NCBI RefSeq assembly: GCF_032854445.1 | Contig: NC_088306.1 | Coordinates: 17,579,764 to 17,643,763, forward strand | Direction: 5' to 3' | From: Liolophura sinensis | Lineage: Eukaryota > Mollusca > Polyplacophora > Chitonida > Chitonidae | Length of the DNA: 64,000 nt | Shown: positions 35,901 through 44,118 of the stretch, piece by piece | Layout: every line of letters starts with the position of its first letter | Numbering within the stretch: the first letter of the stretch is position 1 | Notes under the pieces: model-generated | The model's input: only the letters and a program-made list of their open reading frames with translations | Told to the model about the DNA's origin: nothing | The model's database searches: none | Position numbers and translations under genes: made by a program

Positions 35901-38900
35901 TAGTGTCAACCCAACTGATGCAAATCATTATGTCCCCTCTGCCCTGTCCCCTTCTCTGAGTGATGAGGTTTAGTGCCTACCCAACTGATGCAAATCATGA
36001 TGTCCCCTCTGCCCTGTCCCCCTCTCTGAGTGATGACATTCAGTGTCAACCCAACTGATGCAAATCATGATGTCCCCCAGCCCTGTCCCTCTCTCTGAGT
36101 GATGACATTCAGTGTCAACCCAGCTGATGCAAATCATGATGTCCCTCCACCCTGTCCCCTTCTCTGAGTGATGAGGTTTAGTGTGAACCCAACTGATGCA
36201 AATCATGATGTTCCCTTTGCCCTATTCCCCTCTCTGAGTGATGAGGTTTAGTGCCAACCCAGCTAATGCAAATCACGATGTCCCCCCACCCTGTACCCTT
36301 CTCTGAGTGATGAGGTTTAGTGTCAACCCAGCTGATGCAAATCATGATGTCCCCTCTGCCCTGTCCCCCCTCTGAGTGATGAGGTTTAGTGCCTACCCAG
36401 CTAATGCAAATCATGATGTCCCCTCTGCCCTGTCCCCCTCTCTGAGTGATGAGGTTTAGTGCCAACCCAACTGATGCAAATCATGATGTCCCCTCTGTCC
36501 TGTCCCCCTCTCTGAGTGATGACATTCAGTGTCAACCCAGCTGATGCAAATCTTGATGTCCCCCCACCCTGTCCCCTTCTCTGAGTGATGAGGTTTAGTG
36601 TCAACCCAACTGATGCAAATCATGATGTCCCCTCTGCCCTATTCCCCCTCTGAGTGATGAGGTTTAGTGCCAACCCAGCTAATGCAAATCACGATGTCCC
36701 CCCACCCTGTACCCTTCTCTGAGTGATGAGGTTTAGTGTCAACCCAGCTGATGCAAATCATGATGTCCCCTCTGCCCTGTCCCCCCTCTGAGTGATGAGG
36801 TTTAGTGCCTACCCAGCTAATGCAAATCATGATGTCCCCTCTGCCCTGTCCCCCTCTCTGAGTGATGAGGTTTAGTGCCAACCCAACTGATGCAAATCAT
36901 GATGTCCCCTCTGCCCTGTCCCCCTCTCTGAGTGATGAGGTTTAGTGCCATCCCAGCTGAAGCAAATCATGATGTCCCCTCTGCCCTGTCCCCCTCTCTG
37001 AGTGATGACGTTCAGTGTCAACCCAACTGATGCAAAACAAAATATCCACCCACCTCTCACCCTCACCTCCCTCTCTAAATATGACATCTTACTTGTGACT
37101 GTTGTGGACGCTGTATCTGCCTTGCTCCCCACCCATGAGTCTGACCCCACCCCTCCTCCAGTATGCTTCACGCTGGCGGGTCGTATTTGTCACACAGCCA
37201 AAGTCGCCCTCACACCAGTAAGTCACACTACTCCCGATATCAACAGACTGATTGGTTACCACTGAAACAGCTTCAGGCTTCTCTTTGGTCACACAACCTA
37301 TTGTCAAAGAAAAAAAAAACAGCCTGTGACTTTAATGAGTAGCTTAGTACATGACTTTGTGGTATACTAGGAACAATGATATTGAAGTTCTGTACTGAAA
37401 GAAGCGACCACTTATTAATCCCACCCAAGCCCTCCCCATTCCTCCCCGAAAGTGAAGACTCTGTTAAGGTCTTACATGTGGGTATAGGGTATGACCCAGC
37501 TGAGGACAGAGCTCTAGTCCCCTGTCCATACATACAACAGTGAGGACTTAATTTGTTCACGTCTTACGTGTAGGTATAGGATATGATACAGTTCAGGACA
37601 GAGATCTAGTCTCTAATTTATGCGCAACACAGTGAAGCTGTAGGTCAAGAAAGACGAACTCTAGCATCGTGAGTAAACCAGGGCCTGGTTGTTCAAATCT
37701 ATCTCAAGACTTAAAACCAGATTTGACTTTAAGGCAAGTGAGGAGTATTCTAATTGGTCTAATAAAATTGTGTGAGAGTATATTAAATATTAACTAAACC
37801 TGCTGCTGTTCCACCTGGTCTCTGTACAACTGTACTGGTTGCTGAGTTTTGTTAAAATCACAAATATATGATTTAGTATTGGTATTATCTACATTTTTAA
37901 ACAACCAGGCCCACAACTACAATGACATTGTTGTTCTGTGTAAATGGTCATATGTAACCAGTTTATTTGATCTTAAATGTTTACATAGTGGCGACTTACA
38001 CTTTCCATGGAATTATGGATTGCCATAAAAGCTAAATTAAGTCTTTAAAAATTCAGTGATGTTAATGGCAATTTACAGACATCTCAGTCTGGTCTAGAAA
38101 TAATAAATATTTCAGAAAATGATGCAAGGGAGCCATTATTTTAGTCCACTACTTTGCCTAAGTCACCATCAATTCAAACGACCCTCAAAAAAACGTCCTA
38201 ACTTTTAGGTTTTGTTGGGGTATTTATGTAATTTCCTTTGTCTTTCATTGTTCTCTCAATGTTAATTTCCTTAAAATACCTCTCTCTTTCATTAACCAGA
38301 ATATTTATTTATTTGACTGGTGTTTTACGTCGTACTCAAGAATATTTCACTTATATGACGGCAACCAGCAATATACGATGGGCCTCAGGAAACCGGGCAA
38401 AGCCCGGAGGAAACATATCACTATCCGCCAGCATGAGGTTATCCTAAACACAGCGTCCACATTGGTTGGAGACTCTCGGGTCATTGCACCGTACTGGCGT
38501 GCTAACCCCTTTGGCCATGGAGGTCCCAGAATGAAATAAGAAATCCCTTCCGAGTCCTGATAGGGTTGTGTTTTCCCCAATGAAGAATTTTTTAAGGATG
38601 GCCTTACTTACTGTAAAGGCTCACTGTCACCACATGGCTCACACTTTGACCCGTGGTTTCCTGCCTAGCAAAACATCTGTACTGGCCTGCGTCTTGAGTT
38701 AGGTAGGGATCCTTCAGACGGAGGGTTTGGTTCCTGGTATTAGGCAGAGGGAAGATGGAATAAGAACAAATGCACCAGGGGTATGATGTCCAGGGGTCCT
38801 CTGGTCCCTTCCTGAAGTACCAGGTTACTACATTCTGCTCTGAGGTACAACAGTGAAGGTCAAGGATGTGACCTGCACGACCTGTGACATTATCTTGTAA

Positions 38901-41412
38901 CCTTTGACCTCCAGGCGACCTTAGGCTTAGTGTATCTGGTCAAAAAAGTGAATAACTAACATTAATTTTAACAACAGTATAAAAAAAGGACTATTGGACT
39001 TGACTGTAACATACATTTGATTAAACACACATGTAAAAGTCATCCAAAAATTATCCCAAAGAAGTTGCACACGAAATCAGTAACTGCAAAGAATCTGTTT
39101 ACTTGACTTTATTTAATGTCATACTCAGGAGGTTTTCACCCATATATCAAAACATAGAAGCCAGTTTTATTGTTGCAGGAAACCTGGAATAAAGAGTGCC
39201 TGGAATGAGACACCAACCATTTGGTACGTTACTAGCGAACTCTCCCATTTGTCACATTCTTGGATGACAAATGGTCACCAGGAAACTTCATGTGAGAACA
39301 CACAACGTCACTGCCTATTCTCCTTACAGCACACATGCCGCTTTCTACCTTTTGCTTTACATCACTGCCATAATTTTGTACAGAAATCTTGAACAGTGCC
39401 AAGGTGGTCACAGTAAGGAGGCAGGAAGTGATGTGAGAAAACACAGACAATTCATCTCAACCTTTGTCTCTAACAGTCTCTTTATCTACAGTATGTACAA
39501 TACAATTCTAACCAAAACTGAAAACAACCTTTTTTTTTTGATGAATGCTGATTAAATAGTTCTGCAAGAGGACATATGTAGTGGTGGCAGTGATGTAAAG
39601 CAAAAGGTAGAGAGCGAAAAGTGCTTTGTAAGGAGTATGACCATTGCCGACCAATTGTCACCAGCACCCAGTGAATACACTGGCAGTAGGGGAATATAAA
39701 AAAATTCCTGAGAGTGGGCTTGAACCAAAGTCTCATGTGACAAAGGATTGGAAATCAAGCACCCAAACTACTCGTAGTTGGAGGCCTGCTCCATCTCACT
39801 AAATCTAATAATTCCACTGTTTAAATGCTCCACATTCATGTAAGCCTCTGCATATGTACCAATAAATTCAACATTTGTTTATATTCACAGTTAATGGACC
39901 AATAACTCAGGGGGGCCTCCATGGCTCAGCTGGTTAGCACAGCGTAATGACCCAGGAGCCTCTCACTAACTTGCCAATGGTCGTGGGTTTCTGCTGGGCT
40001 GTTCCCCGTTTCCTCCAATCATAATGCCGGCTGCCGCAGTATAGGTGAAATATTCTTGAGTATGGCGTAAATCAAATATATAAATAAATAAATCAATAAC
40101 TCAGGTTAACTCCATAGTCATGGCATGTAAGAGAAATCCCTGATATAGATGTACAGCACCCTTGTGAAACAGGTATGCCAAGTACTGGTCAGCACCGCCA
40201 TCACTGGATGGGAGTCACATTTAGCGCTTCGCTTCAATATGGGTGAGGTGTCACATCTGGTTTCTGCCATCAATGGCATACAATTTCTCGGTAGAGTGTC
40301 ACGTCTGGTTTCTAGTCGGTCTGGTTTAAGCATACAGTTAATGGGTGGAGTGTCACATCTGGTGTCTGGTCAATCCGGCATCAGTATACAGTTACTGAAA
40401 GGGTGCATGGCTGGTTTTTGTTTGACCTGGCATTAGTATATAGTGGCCGGGTGGGATGTCACGTCTGTTATTTGGTTGGCCTGACATCTGTCTCTAGTTA
40501 CTCAGTGGGGTATCATGTCTGGTGTCTGTCACCTACAATGTATATACAGTTACTGGATGGGTTGTCTTGTCTGGTTTCTGGCTGGCTTAGAATCAGTATA
40601 CTGTTACTAGGTGAGATGTCCAGTCTGGTGTCCGGTCGGCCTGGGATCGGCATACAGTTATTTAATGGGTGTCACATCTGGTGTCTGGTTGGCTCGATGT
40701 CAGTTTACACTTACTAGACTGGGTGTGATATCTGGTGTCTTGTCAGATTGGCCAGTTACTGGATAAAGAGTCACATCTGGTGACTCAGTGTCAGTACTAT
40801 AAAGTTACTGGGTCGGGTGTCATGTCTGATGTCTCATCGGAATGGCCCCAGCATACAGTTAGTGGGTAGGGAGTCACGTCTGGTGTCTGGTACACTCCGT
40901 GTCAGTACTACAGAGTTACTAGGTGGGGTGTCTGTCTGTGTCTGGTCAACAAGGCATCATTATATATAGTCATCGGCTGGTTTATAGTATGTCAACTGCA
41001 CTGTGTTCCAGTGACGCAGCACTATATATACACCAGCACTGATGCCTAACTACTACCAGGAATTGTCAAATGGATGAATACAGTTGTACAGCATTGGCAT
41101 CTGACGCTTTATTATTGGTGCACTACTGGTGCAACTGACACTTTTCCAGCAGGATTTGATAAGATTTCACCTCAGCGCATCATCCTCTGCAAGATCAATA
41201 GAACTCTTACACACATGAAATCCCAAACATAGTCCAGGACAAAAATTACACATCATTTAGAGTTGGTTATATTTACCATCCGTATTATTTGGACACTGGA
41301 CATCAGAAGAGAAGACATCAGTGTTTCTGGCAGAGATAACCAATACCAGAGAGCACATGAGAGCAGCAAGCTGGATCTTCACACCAGACAGGCACCGATT
41401 CTCACTCATCAT
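29620..41412 (-). CDS. IL-1-receptor-like Ig-TIR transmembrane receptor, complete seven-exon gene
   Basis: The predicted product is a single-pass cell-surface receptor of the IL-1R/SIGIRR type, probably in innate immune signalling. Exons in transcript order are 41412-41277, 38935-38612, 37297-37093, 35334-35195, 33261-33100, 32652-32509 and 29969-29620. They total 1461 nt, all phases agree, and they give 486 residues plus stop. Residues 1-29 form a signal peptide (hydrophobic LAALMCSLVLVISA). About 46-152 is an Ig-like domain with C...W...DAGQYRCFA, and about 154-268 a second Ig-like domain. The transmembrane helix is about 281-299 (YVVMVIIILLLILICVIAW). The TIR domain is about 325-468: box 1 is FDLAIWH and box 3 is NFWSEMRLRLP. 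Box 2 is degenerate (NDLSADS where RDxxPG is usual), so signalling ability is uncertain. The first of two adjacent ATGs was taken as start; a 5' UTR exon may lie further right. Family is clear, orthology is not. Confidence 0.9.
30232..32508 (-). repeat. 44-bp minisatellite containing the 5' splice site of Ig-TIR exon 6
   Basis: On the transcribed (minus) strand each unit carries GTATGTACCACACCTAATGA + CATCACCTCC, the same bases that follow the exon end GACTCTC| at 32509. Distal units (30232-31300) are uniform 44-mers; units close to the exon are shorter (about 37 bp) and more varied. A piece of the exon itself (22 bases) recurs inside the array at 32170-32191. Confidence 0.96.
32509..32652 (-). 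CDS. Ig-TIR receptor exon 6 (TIR box 1 to box 2)
   Basis: Phase 1 to 1. It encodes NNLPFDLAIWHSLDGDSSAV, a helix, and HGYTCATPNDLSADS. The donor GACTCTC|GTATGTACC lies inside the TIR box 2/BB-loop region and is the seed sequence of the 2.3-kb array that fills the next intron. Confidence 0.88.
33100..33261 (-). CDS. Ig-TIR receptor exon 5 (transmembrane)
   Basis: Phase 1 to 1. The acceptor after a long pyrimidine tract is CTTATTAG|CAAGAGGG. A closer AG would also keep frame (ETG instead of ETARG), so the first two residues are uncertain. It encodes EEHWYVV, a 19-residue hydrophobic helix, then the basic/aromatic juxtamembrane part RLFGPQIHFFVKS. The donor is AATA|GTGAGT. Confidence 0.87.
33598..33826. 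mobile_element. MITE of the 8704-8906 family, reverse orientation (Ig-TIR intron 5 side)
   Basis: It ends GTGCGAAAAGGTTGAAGAAT + TAAAGTAC and begins CACAACCTATTCGCGTATGA; internal words (ATATTCTGA, GATAAAATT) match in reverse. Confidence 0.75.
33833..33900 (+). mobile_element. Short SINE tail fragment
   Basis: GAATGAATGATTATGGTTTA then ACGCCACATCGGCAATATTT, related to 4585-4655 in opposite orientation; intron of the Ig-TIR gene. Confidence 0.65.
34944..35158. mobile_element. ~215-bp MITE with 24-bp near-perfect inverted ends (Ig-TIR intron 4)
   Basis: Left TCTTCAACCTTTTCAACCAC + TACA, right GTAGTGGTGGTTGAAAAGGT + TGAAGA. The terminal TCTTCAACCTTTTC is shared with the 8704-8906 family, but the interior differs. 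Confidence 0.8.
35195..35334 (-). CDS. Ig-TIR receptor exon 4 (end of Ig-like domain 2)
   Basis: Phase 2 to 1. It encodes HITLTSRLTITNIQPDDLGL and then PFECVLDTGQ, the typical L-x-I...D-x-G...F-x-C closing strands of an Ig fold. The acceptor is ATATTCCAG and the donor ACTG|GTAAGT. Confidence 0.87.
35361..35563 (-). mobile_element. SINE family 1 in Ig-TIR intron 4
   Basis: TTTATTTGATTGGAGTTTTA, AGAATGTTTCACTTATATTA, then the diverged body to GGTGAGAGGCTCTTGGTT. It lies about 30 bp upstream of the exon 35195-35334. Confidence 0.8.
35800..37035 (-). repeat. 70-bp minisatellite with an octamer motif in each unit (Ig-TIR intron 3)
   Basis: About 18 units of CTGATGCAAATCATGATGTC, CCCTCTGCCCTGTCCCCCTC, TCTGAGTGATGAGGTTTAGT, GCCAACCCAA on plus. 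Nearly every unit has ATGCAAAT. A six-unit block of about 416 bp is itself duplicated (starts near 36220 and 36636). Confidence 0.95.
37093..37297 (-). CDS. Ig-TIR receptor exon 3 (first part of Ig-like domain 2)
   Basis: Phase 1 to 2. The acceptor is TTTGACAATAG and the donor CACAA|GTAAGA. It encodes SVDIGSSVTYWCEGDFGCVT, then a Trp-containing strand (EAYWRRGG). The following intron carries the 70-bp array with octamer motifs. Confidence 0.85.
38301..38526 (-). mobile_element. SINE family 1 in Ig-TIR intron 2
   Basis: It runs from the TTTATTTATTTGACTGG tail to the tRNA-like head (GCTAACCCCTTTGGCCATGG on plus). The middle has a deletion. Confidence 0.83.
38612..38935 (-). CDS. Ig-TIR receptor exon 2 (Ig-like domain 1)
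   Basis: The acceptor is TTTGACCAG and the donor TACA|GTAAGT, phase 1 to 1. It encodes one Ig-like domain with first-strand Cys residues (LHCCTSEQ), core Trp (VVTWYF) and the canonical DAGQYRCFA end. One N-glycosylation sequon (DNVTG) and a second (RNQTL) are visible. Confidence 0.88.
39911..40094 (+). mobile_element. SINE family 1 with clear A box, internally deleted (Ig-TIR intron 1)
   Basis: Head GGCCTCCATGGCTCAGCTGG + TTAGCAC contains a pol III A box (TGGCTCAGCTGG). The B box region is deleted. The tail is AAATAAATAAATC. Confidence 0.85.
40140..40990 (+). repeat. Degenerate ~51-bp tandem repeat (Ig-TIR intron 1)
   Basis: Units have GGGTGTCACATCTGGTGTCT, GGTCGGCCTGGCATCAGTAT, ACAGTTACTG with many changes; about 16 units. 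Confidence 0.85.
41277..41412 (-). CDS. Ig-TIR receptor exon 1 (signal peptide)
   Basis: It starts MMSENRCLSG, then a hydrophobic segment ending VISARN, consistent with signal-peptide cleavage. It leaves in phase 1 at GATG|GTAAAT. It has 45 codons plus one base. Confidence 0.82.
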
Positions 41413-41537
41413 GCCAATTCCTAACTTGCAAACTACTGGGTTCCCTCAGTAGATTTCACCACTTCTTGAGTCACTATATTGTAATTATAAACAAAAAGTA
41501 TAGGGGTTACAGCCAGTGCAGCCAATATCAATGTAAA

Positions 41538-41789
41538 ATTTATTCATTTATTTATTTGATTGGTGTTTTATGTCGAATCAAAGAATATTTCACTTACGGT
41601 GGGAAGGAAACTAGGCAGAACCCAGGGGAAACCCACGACCATCCGCAGGTTGCTGAAAGACCTTCCCACGTAAGGCCAGAATGGAAGCCAGCATGAGCTG
41701 GACTTGAACTCACACTGACCGCATTAGTGAGAGGCTTCTGGGTCATTGCTCGGTGCTGCCAAGCTCACCACCTCTGCCACAGAGGCCCC
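41538..41789 (-). mobile_element. SINE family 1 just upstream of the Ig-TIR first exon
   Basis: Nearly full length: TTTATTTATTTGATTGGTGT tail to GCCACAGAGGCCCCT head; its tail end is about 125 bp upstream of the Ig-TIR start codon. Confidence 0.86.
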
Positions 41790-42374
41790 TAAAGGGGAAA
41801 CACACATTCACAAATTTCTTTCCTTTACGAGGACATTTCTTGAGTTTTCTCCTATCAACAATTAATATAACTTCGCAAATCAATAACAACACAAGCCATC
41901 TTGAGTATTAAACCATAGCTGGTTCAATTATTAAAGTATAGGTCTTATTATGAGGAATTACGCTTCCTGACTATACAACAGCCTTTCAAAATTTGGTTGT
42001 TTCAAACTTGTTACAAAAAGTAGCAATTTATTTTGGAAAATTCTTATTTTATTTATCTGTTCATTTCACAGCTTGACTAATTACATGTGTGTCTAGCAGC
42101 CTAGCACCCTAAGCACTGTAAAGGAATAACAAGACACACTGGGGAGTAGCCTATTGACATGATTACAATGTATATGTAATCAACTGTTGTCCGAAACTTT
42201 CAGAAGCATCATTCAGGGTAATTAAATTAAACATTCAGGTCTATTTTCAACAATTTCTGATATTTACTGGCCTCAACGTTTAATTATTGAATTAAAAAAT
42301 TCAGTTGGTCCATTCCACAAAGCAGTTTGCGGAAAGAAGTGGGCACATAAATTCACTCTAAGATAACAGCATAC

Positions 42375-42646
42375 ATTTATTTATTTATTTATTTGATTGG
42401 CGTTTTGCGCCGTGCTCAAGAATATTTCACTTATACAACGGCAACCAGCATTATGGTGGGAGGAAACCAGGCAGAGCCCGGGGGAAACCCACGACCATCC
42501 GTAGGTTGCTGGCAGATCTTCCCACTTACAGCCAGAGAGGAAGCCAACATGAGCTGGACTTGAACTCACAGCGACCGCATTGGCGAGAGACTCCTGGTTC
42601 ATTACGCTTCGCTAGCGTGCTAACCAACTGAGCCATGGAGGCCCCT
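42375..42646 (-). mobile_element. Full-length tRNA-derived SINE (family 1) with perfect 12-bp target-site duplication
   Basis: On the minus strand it starts GGGGCCTCCATGGCTCAGTT + GGTTAGCACGC (A box TGGCTCAGTTGG), has B box GAGTTCAAGTCC about 75 bases on, an unrelated body, and ends AAATAAATAAATAAATG. It is flanked by ATAACAGCATAC at 42363-42374 and 42647-42658. It is the best reference copy of the family in the window and probably a young insertion. Confidence 0.95.
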
Positions 42647-43737
42647 ATAACAGCATACGTAATTGATTTCTGGTGTATATTGAGGAGATCCTTTCAATAA
42701 CTCATACACATTTAAATCCATTTCCAAAATAAGTTATATGCAGAAAATCTGATCAAGTGTTCTTTTCTCTCTTCACAATCATGGTATACATCTGCGACAT
42801 ATGGGGTGCATCCAAAATGTGGATTGTAACTGAGGCCACACGCAAAAAACATGGTCTTTTGGACAACAAAAAGTTGCGCAAGCCTTGATGGAAACCTTTA
42901 GAGTTGAATTTTCTCATTCAACTGACACAGCAAATTTTTCTTTCTGTTCCAGCCCCATAATGACTGATGAAACCATTGCTAAATTTGTGAGTTCAAACTG
43001 GCTGCATGGTCATATCTTGTTACTGTAGAGCCAAATCCTAACCTTAAATCCTCCTTGCATAGTGGCCGGACGATCAGTGTATGATATGTACACCCTATTT
43101 GCCGACGATACGCTGTCTGCGAGCAAATCTACTGTCATCATCGGCATATCATTCAGCCATCATATGCGGATAATGGTCGGATCAAGCAGCACGACATTTT
43201 ACAACATTACCCTGTCGTTAACTCTTGTTTTAGTTTTGCCTTGCAAATTTATATTTACTTCCATGCAAAACTGTGATGGCTATGTGAAGGCCCTTTCAAA
43301 TCTAATAAACCGGCCTAGTTTTGTCTGAAAACCTTCTACAGGCCATAACCATTATGAAATTATGTAAATCTGTTCCAATGCCAGAGTGAAATTCTCAAAG
43401 CCAAGCTAGAATTGACACAGTTTTGCGCATGGGAGGTCACATCAGTATTTTCATCACAGAGCTGCAAGCACTGGGTACTGTATATATTGAAAATATATTG
43501 TTCTGTGGTGGGCTTTAGATCCTTGCCAGTCAAGTTTGAATTAGCAAAGTTTTGAAATCCATCATAGGTCTGTAAGGTCACAGCCATATTTCCTTCACAC
43601 AGATGTGATTTGATGTGTTTAGTAAAAACATGCAGCAGGCTCCCTCTGGTGCTTAATTCATCAAAAGCATTCGGATTCAGTCCTTCTACAACCGAATGAG
43701 TGTTGTGCTGGAAAATGGTCCACGTATCATCTGTGTA

Positions 43738-44035
43738 TGATGGCTGGATGATTACGTCACCATCCATGAATGGTCTATCACATCACCATCCATGAATGGT
43801 CGATCATGTCACCATACACGAATAGTTGATCACGTCATCATCCATGAATGGTCGATCACGTCACCATACATGAATGGTCGATCACGTCACCATACATGAA
43901 TGGTCGATCACGTCACCATACACGAATAGTTGATCACGTCACCATACATGAATAGTTGATCACGTCACCATCCATGAATAGTTGATCACGTCACCATACA
44001 CGAATGGTCGATCACGTCACCATCCATGAATTGTC
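43738..44035 (+). repeat. 26-bp minisatellite inside the foldback element
   Basis: About 11 units of CGATCACGTCACCATACATG + AATGGT with CATCCATG/CACGAATAG variants. Confidence 0.92.
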
Positions 44036-44039
44036 TGCT

Positions 44040-44069
44040 GACGGTCAGTGTGTCAAAACACTGACCGTC
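44040..44069. repeat. Perfect 12-bp hairpin
   Basis: GACGGTCAGTGT (44040-44051), six-base loop GTCAAA, ACACTGACCGTC (44058-44069). Confidence 0.95.
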
Positions 44070-44118
44070 CCCATATTTTAAGCAGAATTTAAGGTTAGGA
44101 TCTGGCTGTACTCTAGGT

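Larger units (their letters stand above)
43021..44118. mobile_element. ~1.1-kb foldback element with ~60-bp diverged inverted ends and an internal minisatellite
   Basis: The left end AGAGCCAAATCCTAACCTTA + AATCC reads inverted at the right (GAATTTAAGGTTAGGATCTG + GCTGTACT). The match goes on through GGACGATCAGTGT versus GGACGGTCAGTGT. The right end carries the 26-bp array 43738-44035 and a perfect 12-bp hairpin at 44040-44069. An open frame of 135 codons on minus (43360-43767) overlaps the array; I do not recognise it. Confidence 0.72.

Noticed and set aside
35800-37092. 70-bp array as another splice-junction array
   Set aside because: The first intron bases after exon 37093-37297 (GTAAGATGTCATATTTAGAG) are not repeated in the units; the array begins about 55 bp into the intron.
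35970-37171. Repetitive open frames on minus in the 70-bp array
   Set aside because: Repeat translation; only 37093-37297 is a real exon there.
42547-42646. tRNA gene on minus
   Set aside because: A and B boxes belong to the head of a SINE; no tRNA cloverleaf or anticodon arm can be supported.
43360-43767. 135-codon open frame on minus
   Set aside because: Inside a foldback element and overlapping its minisatellite; no domain recognised, so not called a gene.
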